Of a stretch of 10,463 nucleotides of DNA, positions 7,365 to 10,463 are shown one piece after another (the first letter of the stretch is position 1; each line of letters opens with the position of its first letter). This DNA is from Ettlia oleoabundans (lineage: Eukaryota; Chlorophyta; Chlorophyceae; Chlamydomonadales): contig JAAMXP010002575.1 in the NCBI GenBank assembly GCA_019693395.1, positions 2,511-12,973 on the forward strand, in the 5' to 3' direction. Made by a program: the position numbers and the translations under genes. Below the pieces are notes generated by a model, which saw only the letters and a list, made by a program, of their open reading frames with translations, did not search any database and was not told the DNA's origin.

Positions 7365-7579
7365 AGTACCTTTGAGAATTGACTTGAAATTCTTTTTTTT
7401 TTATTTTGATTAGGAGCTTTTCACCAAACGAGAACACAATTAAAGAAAATTTCAGCTCTGAATTATGTTGAAGAATCAAAAAAGACAAAAACAAAATGAT
7501 TCAATTTAGGTGTTTTTTGAAAACAACTCTTTATTATTGAAAAAAAGATTTCACATAGAACTTTTTTTTCAACAGCTAA

Positions 7580-7620
7580 TGACTTATTCTTAAATTTTTT
7601 ATCAATTTAAGAACAAGTCA
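7580..7620. other. Inverted repeat, 17-bp stem
   Basis: tgacttattcttaaatt (7580-7596) pairs with aatttaagaacaagtca (7604-7620) with one mismatch and a 7-base loop. It stands in gene-free sequence and could mark a transcript end for the minus-strand frame at 7802-8946 or be an orphan hairpin. Confidence 0.55.
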
Positions 7621-7801
7621 CCTAAGAGTTTTTGGAACAGGAAAAAGAGTCTTGAAAATTCATCTTTTTTTCAAAATTAGTAGATACATGTATTAAAAAA
7701 AGACGACATAAACAACTACAGAAAATCTAGGATTCTAAAAAAACAAAATCTTTTTGTACAAAAAGTCAAGAGAGTCCATTTATTCTTTAAAAGAAAAAAC
7801 T

Positions 7802-8946
7802 TTAGAAAAAAAAACTTTCAAAGCAACTAGGAATTTTAAAATGTTGAAAACCAGTCCTTTCAATATAAAGGTCTAGCTTTTTTTTACTCCCATCCCCTGA
7901 TAATTGAACGATTTCATTTAATCTAATGGCCCGATCAGTGGTTTGACTTGCATGCTGTTTTAATTCAGCGACTTTTGGGTCACCTATTAAAGCTTTCATA
8001 CCTCGAATGGTAGTGTTAGATCCTGCCTCGTCGAACCATGCTTGTCGTGCAGATTCAGCTTGAGATTTTAAGTGCACAGCAATGTTTCGCTCCGTGGCTG
8101 TAGAATGTAGATTATCCAAAACAGAATCACACTATTTAATCGTTGTTTCATGGTGGTGACAAGCACGTTGATCTGCCTGTACTCCAGAGGTGTACGTAGT
8201 TATACCTAAACTGCCAGCCAAGGTTGTTCCAGCCGTAGAACGAATAACTGTCGGAATTTGCTCTTTTCCAGTAATTCCTGCCGAGATCGTTCTAATAATT
8301 TGAAACATTGTTCGTCTAGTTTCAAAATTCCTTGTTAGTGGAATTTACAAGTGGTATCGAAGAAAAAAAGCGAGAATCGAATTCATGAAAATCAGAGTTT
8401 TGATCTTTCAGAAATAAAGAAATGTCATTACTAAGCTTTTGTGTTTCAATTAAGTGCTGAAATCTAGAAAAAACCCAATGTAAAAGCACGTTTAACCCTA
8501 AAAAAGGCACCAACAAGAGATTACGTGTAATTAATAAGAAAGCACTAAAAAAAGTAAAAAAATACAAATCCGGAAACTCTACTCTCAGGTAAAAACTTAG
8601 AAAACTAAGGCCATAAAAAACTCCCATCAAGCGGGGATAAGTTAAAAAAAAAAATGCAACTTTCGACAAAGATTTCACGTGGAACTCTAAAGGTTTAGAA
8701 AACATAAACTTTATGGATAAATCATAAAATGGAGTACAGATTCTGAAAATCAAATACAAAAAAATCCAAAAAAAAAAAAATGAAAGTCAATGAACCATTT
8801 TGTGTATTAGAAATTATCAGCTCAAAGCTGTTCAATAAGGGTCCTCTCAAGAAAGAGCTTGAGGGGAAAAAGAAATAAAGACATAAAAAAAAACTCCACA
8901 CTAATTCTTTATGTAAAAAACTCGAGTAGTCAAAGCGGTCTAGCAT
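7802..8946 (-). pseudogene. Broken paralogue of orf383
   Basis: Three open stretches on the minus strand follow one another in changing frames: an ATG frame 8946-8722, a frame 8786-8322 without early ATG (first ATG 8705), and a frame from ATG 8308 that meets TAG at 8134-8132 and continues open to 7802. Their total span is 1145 bp, against 1152 bp for orf383. The order of features is the same: hydrophobic N-terminal segments, then a glycine-rich hydrophobic stretch ending in TY (GITTYTSG, compare GTVATYVLG), then a charged helical part. The spacing from TY to a cysteine after a T-hydrophobic-x-x-C pattern is 21 against 23 residues, and TAG replaces the residue before that cysteine. The first frame change falls at a run of 13 A at 8768-8780, and the second between 8324 and 8308. 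nad7 and rpl10 end in TAG, so the internal TAG is probably a real stop. A CTCAAG palindrome lies inside at 8843-8866. The alternatives are separate small genes, assembly errors in homopolymers, or translational frameshifting. Confidence 0.55.
8843..8866. repeat. Single copy of the CTCAAG palindrome inside the broken frame
   Basis: cctctcaag pairs with cttgagggg around an aaagag loop, with one G-T pair. It matches the unit of the fivefold array at 5377-5501 with small changes. It lies within the first segment of the broken orf383-like frame. Confidence 0.8.
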
Positions 8947-9327
8947 ATTTTAAAATGAGATTATTTAAAAACTATTTACTCTCAATCTGTTAATAAATGT
9001 TTTTTCTTAACAGGTTTTTTGTCTATTACATGTTTTTTAGAAAACTTTTTTTTGTAAAAAAAGACAAAAACAAAATGATTTTTTTTAGGTTTTTGTTTGA
9101 CTTTGTTCTATTAAGGTTCTCTCAACGCTAGTTGAGTCCTCTCCATTTGTTTCCATTTTTTTTCAAAAAAATTAGACTAAATCGAGAGCAAGTGCTTTTT
9201 TTTACAAAAAAAAAAGCAAAAATGAAGGAGCAACAACTAGTAGATTTCGTTTAGAAATTATAGATTTTGTTGTTAATGTTGAATTTACTTCTCAAGTTAT
9301 TTCTTGAGAGGACCTCAAGCTCTTTCT
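8947..9327. other. Repeat-filled spacer
   Basis: No gene is supported. The spacer holds a 7-bp inverted repeat ctgttaa/ttaacag (8987-8993 with 9008-9014), the second copy of the 24-bp repeat (9057-9080), palindrome copies at 9121-9136 and 9291-9330, half of a hairpin element (9140-9180), and a tgctttttttt/aaaaaaaagca hairpin (9193-9218). Confidence 0.65.
9115..9180. repeat. Composite of both repeat families (element 9)
   Basis: ggttctctcaac, gcta, gttgag forms a variant of the CTCAAG palindrome with compensating changes in both arms (9121-9136). It is joined through tcctct directly to ccatttgtttccat and a ttttttttcaaaaaaa centre, the left half of a hairpin element. The right arm is missing: after the centre comes attagactaaat instead of atggaa units. 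Confidence 0.8.
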
Positions 9328-9330
9328 TGA
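9291..9330. repeat. Two adjacent CTCAAG palindrome copies
   Basis: ctcaag/cttgag around ttattt (9291-9308) is followed, after an aggac junction, by ctcaagctctttcttga (9314-9330), which is the reverse complement of the copy at 8846-8863 with the last base changed. The copies end where the duplicated rpl10 3' block begins. Confidence 0.75.
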
Positions 9331-9604
9331 TTTTTTGAAATTCTACTTTCTTTTTCTTGAATTCGTTTTTTGCCGCATTCTATGTAATCTACAAGACATA
9401 ATAGACAAAACATAATAGAAACAACAAATAGAATTTTTGATTTTCGAAATAAAAAAACTATCCAAGAATTTGAAACTCTTTGATCTTTGAAATCCTATTT
9501 TCTTTTTCTTGAATTCGTTTTTTGCTGTACTCTACATAATAGACACTAGAGACAACAACTAGAATTTTAGATTTTCCAAATAAAAAAACTATCCAAGAAT
9601 TTGA
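9328..9604. repeat. Direct duplication of the rpl10 3' end and trailer
   Basis: A block at about 9328-9473 and a block at about 9480-9604 are clearly homologous. Shared stretches include tttttcttgaattcgttttt and aaaaaaactatccaagaatt. The second block runs into the rpl10 coding end, so the first carries a spare copy of the last four codons and stop of rpl10 (caa att ctt gga tag on the minus strand). The two copies differ by scattered substitutions and about 21 bases of length. Confidence 0.85.
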
Positions 9605-10266
9605 GAAGACTTCACTAAAGAGAGAGTTTTTAAAAACTCTTGTTGAATTGAAATTACAGGATAGATTTTTAAATTTTGTTGTAGTGTATTGTAGAATTCT
9701 ATTTTTTTATCCAAATTGTGAATGAGAGAATAATAGATTGAACTCTTAGTTTTTAAAAGAATTTTTAAATCTAAATGATTGTACAGCTTTTTTTTATAAA
9801 TACAACTAATAAAAATGTACTTAGAATTAGAGTTAATAAAATTCCAAAGAAAATTCAAATCATCATTATTTTGACATCCTATAAGAAAATTGGGACCTTG
9901 ACACAGAGATTGGATTGTGTTCTCTCTAGAATTAGAGATTTGTAGAAAATCTGAATTTATCAAAATTTTTTTTAATAAAGTATTTTTTACATTTAAAATT
10001 GGAAACTGGCTTGAGCCTTTTTTTTGTTGAATTGGTTGGATTTGGTGATTTTTTTTGAGGTTTTCATCTACAAAAAAATCAAATGGAACACTTGATTTTT
10101 CGGATTGTTTGCTGTCTCTTTCTTGAATTCTTTTTCTAAAATTCAACCAATCTTTTAAAGTCAAATTATTTTGCTGTAATAAAAAGAATATAGGAAATTG
10201 ATTCAAAAAGATTTCTGTTTTTATTTTAGATATTTTTTTTTTATGATTTATCATAGTGTAGTTCAA
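9589..10266 (-). CDS. rpl10: Mitochondrial ribosomal protein L10
   Basis: uL10 forms the base of the ribosomal stalk that recruits translation factors. The 225-residue product is assigned from conserved L10 segments in the right order: FPIFFLLQQNNLTLKDWLNF (about 24-43), equivalent to the bacterial Gly-Leu-Thr plus first-helix region; FPILNVKNTLLKKIL (88-102), with the hallmark KNTL; and QGPNFLIGC (123-131), equivalent to the conserved GPt motif. Between the first and second, about 35 polar residues (50-86) stand where bacterial L10 has only a short connection, so this looks like an insertion. The C-terminal part is weakly conserved, as in other mitochondrial L10 proteins. The start is the ATG at 10266 or the in-frame ATG at 10254. 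The stop is TAG. The 3' end is duplicated next door. Overall similarity is low, but the motif order makes other families unlikely. Confidence 0.82.
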   Translation of the reverse strand: MNYTMINHKKKISKIKTEIFLNQFPIFFLLQQNNLTLKDWLNFRKRIQERDSKQSEKSSVPFDFFVDENLKKNHQIQPIQQKKGSSQFPILNVKNTLLKKILINSDFLQISNSRENTIQSLCQGPNFLIGCQNNDDLNFLWNFINSNSKYIFISCIYKKKLYNHLDLKILLKTKSSIYYSLIHNLDKKIEFYNTLQQNLKIYPVISIQQEFLKTLSLVKSSQILG

Positions 10267-10322
10267 TTTTTCGTTTTTGACCTTTTTTTTCCTTTCAAAA
10301 TTTACAAGAAAATTTTTTCAAA

Positions 10323-10366
10323 TTTTATTTTGTAAAAAAAAATATGCTTTTTTTTACAAAATAAAA
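10323..10366. promoter_or_regulatory. Perfect 19-bp stem hairpin upstream of rpl10
   Basis: Bases 10323-10341 (ttttattttgtaaaaaaaa) are exactly complementary to 10348-10366, with the 6-base loop atatgc. It lies 56 bases upstream of the rpl10 start on the minus strand. As with atp8, a long perfect hairpin stands in front of a minus-strand gene. A role in leader processing or stability is inference. Confidence 0.65.
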
Positions 10367-10377
10367 ACTCCTGTAAT

Positions 10378-10463
10378 TTTTGGAAAAAAATGGACTTCCA
10401 TTTTTTTTTCTTTCCATTTTTTTGCAAAAAAAAATGGAACCAAATGGAAAAAAATGGAGGGTC
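10378..10463. repeat. Hairpin-repeat element 10 (runs off the window)
   Basis: tggaaaaaaatgga pairs with tccattttttttt, then ctttccat leads to a tttttttgcaaaaaaaaa centre near 10425, with a right arm of atggaaccaaatgg and aaaatggagggtc. The sequence on its left (ctcctgtaattttt) is the reverse complement of the 3' flank of element 3, so these two elements share flanks in opposite orientation. Confidence 0.88.

Larger units (their letters stand above)
7144..7801. other. Gene-free repeat region between nad7 side and broken orf383 paralogue
   Basis: I see no supported gene. The region contains hairpin element 8 (7287-7364), a 24-bp sequence at 7478-7501 repeated at 9057-9080, an inverted repeat at 7580-7620 (tgacttattcttaaatt against aatttaagaacaagtca, one mismatch), and a perfect 16-bp palindrome ctttttgtacaaaaag at 7750-7765. 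The 7144-7260 part is plain AT-rich sequence. An open frame on the minus strand over 7255-7494 is half made of element 8 and is not convincing. Confidence 0.6.

Noticed and set aside
7255..7494. 79-codon minus-strand frame
   Set aside because: The second half is hairpin element 8 and the first half matches nothing I know; there is no sign of selection that can be seen in the sequence.
8132..8134. TAG read as an amino acid, as in some chlorophycean mitochondria
   Set aside because: nad7 and rpl10 both end at TAG at the expected length, so TAG works as a stop here. Codon reassignment is not needed and the frame is also broken elsewhere.

Overview
This window reads as part of a mitochondrial genome from the green lineage, most likely a green alga. 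It carries cox2, cox3, nad7, atp8 and rpl10 together with two organelle-type tRNA genes, in AT-rich DNA and without introns in these genes. cox2 closely resembles plant and algal Cox2. Mitochondrial rpl10 and nad7 are retained in streptophytes and in some chlorophyte and prasinophyte algae, so the window does not settle the exact clade. Translation follows the standard code: intact genes end in TAA (cox2, cox3, atp8, orf383) or TAG (nad7, rpl10), and tryptophan is TGG where I checked it in cox2.

Layout. 1-66 is a repeat element at the window edge. atp8 (184-708) is on the minus strand, with a long hairpin just upstream, followed by trnY(GUA) on the minus strand (840-922). 923-1648 is a gene-poor stretch with possible ORF remnants, a 25-bp triplication and a hairpin repeat. 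trnI(GAU) follows on the plus strand (1649-1722), then another hairpin repeat and orf383 (1980-3131, plus), an unrecognised membrane-protein gene. cox2 (3364-4140), cox3 (4480-5268) and nad7 (5597-6793) then run on the plus strand, each separated from the next by a hairpin element. A fivefold 25-bp palindromic array also lies before nad7. 6794-7801 holds only hairpins and repeats. 7802-8946 on the minus strand is a broken reading frame of almost exactly the length and layout of orf383, best read as a decayed paralogue. 8947-9588 is repeats, including a duplicated copy of the rpl10 3' end. rpl10 (9589-10266, minus) is followed by a long hairpin and a last repeat element running off the window.

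How the genes work together. cox2 and cox3 encode core subunits of cytochrome c oxidase (complex IV), nad7 a peripheral-arm subunit of complex I, atp8 a subunit of the ATP synthase Fo sector, and rpl10 a mitoribosomal protein. The tRNAs serve organelle translation. The notable features are a family of at least ten modular hairpin elements in the spacers, a second family of small CTCAAG/CTTGAG palindromes often joined to the first, and the orf383 gene pair.
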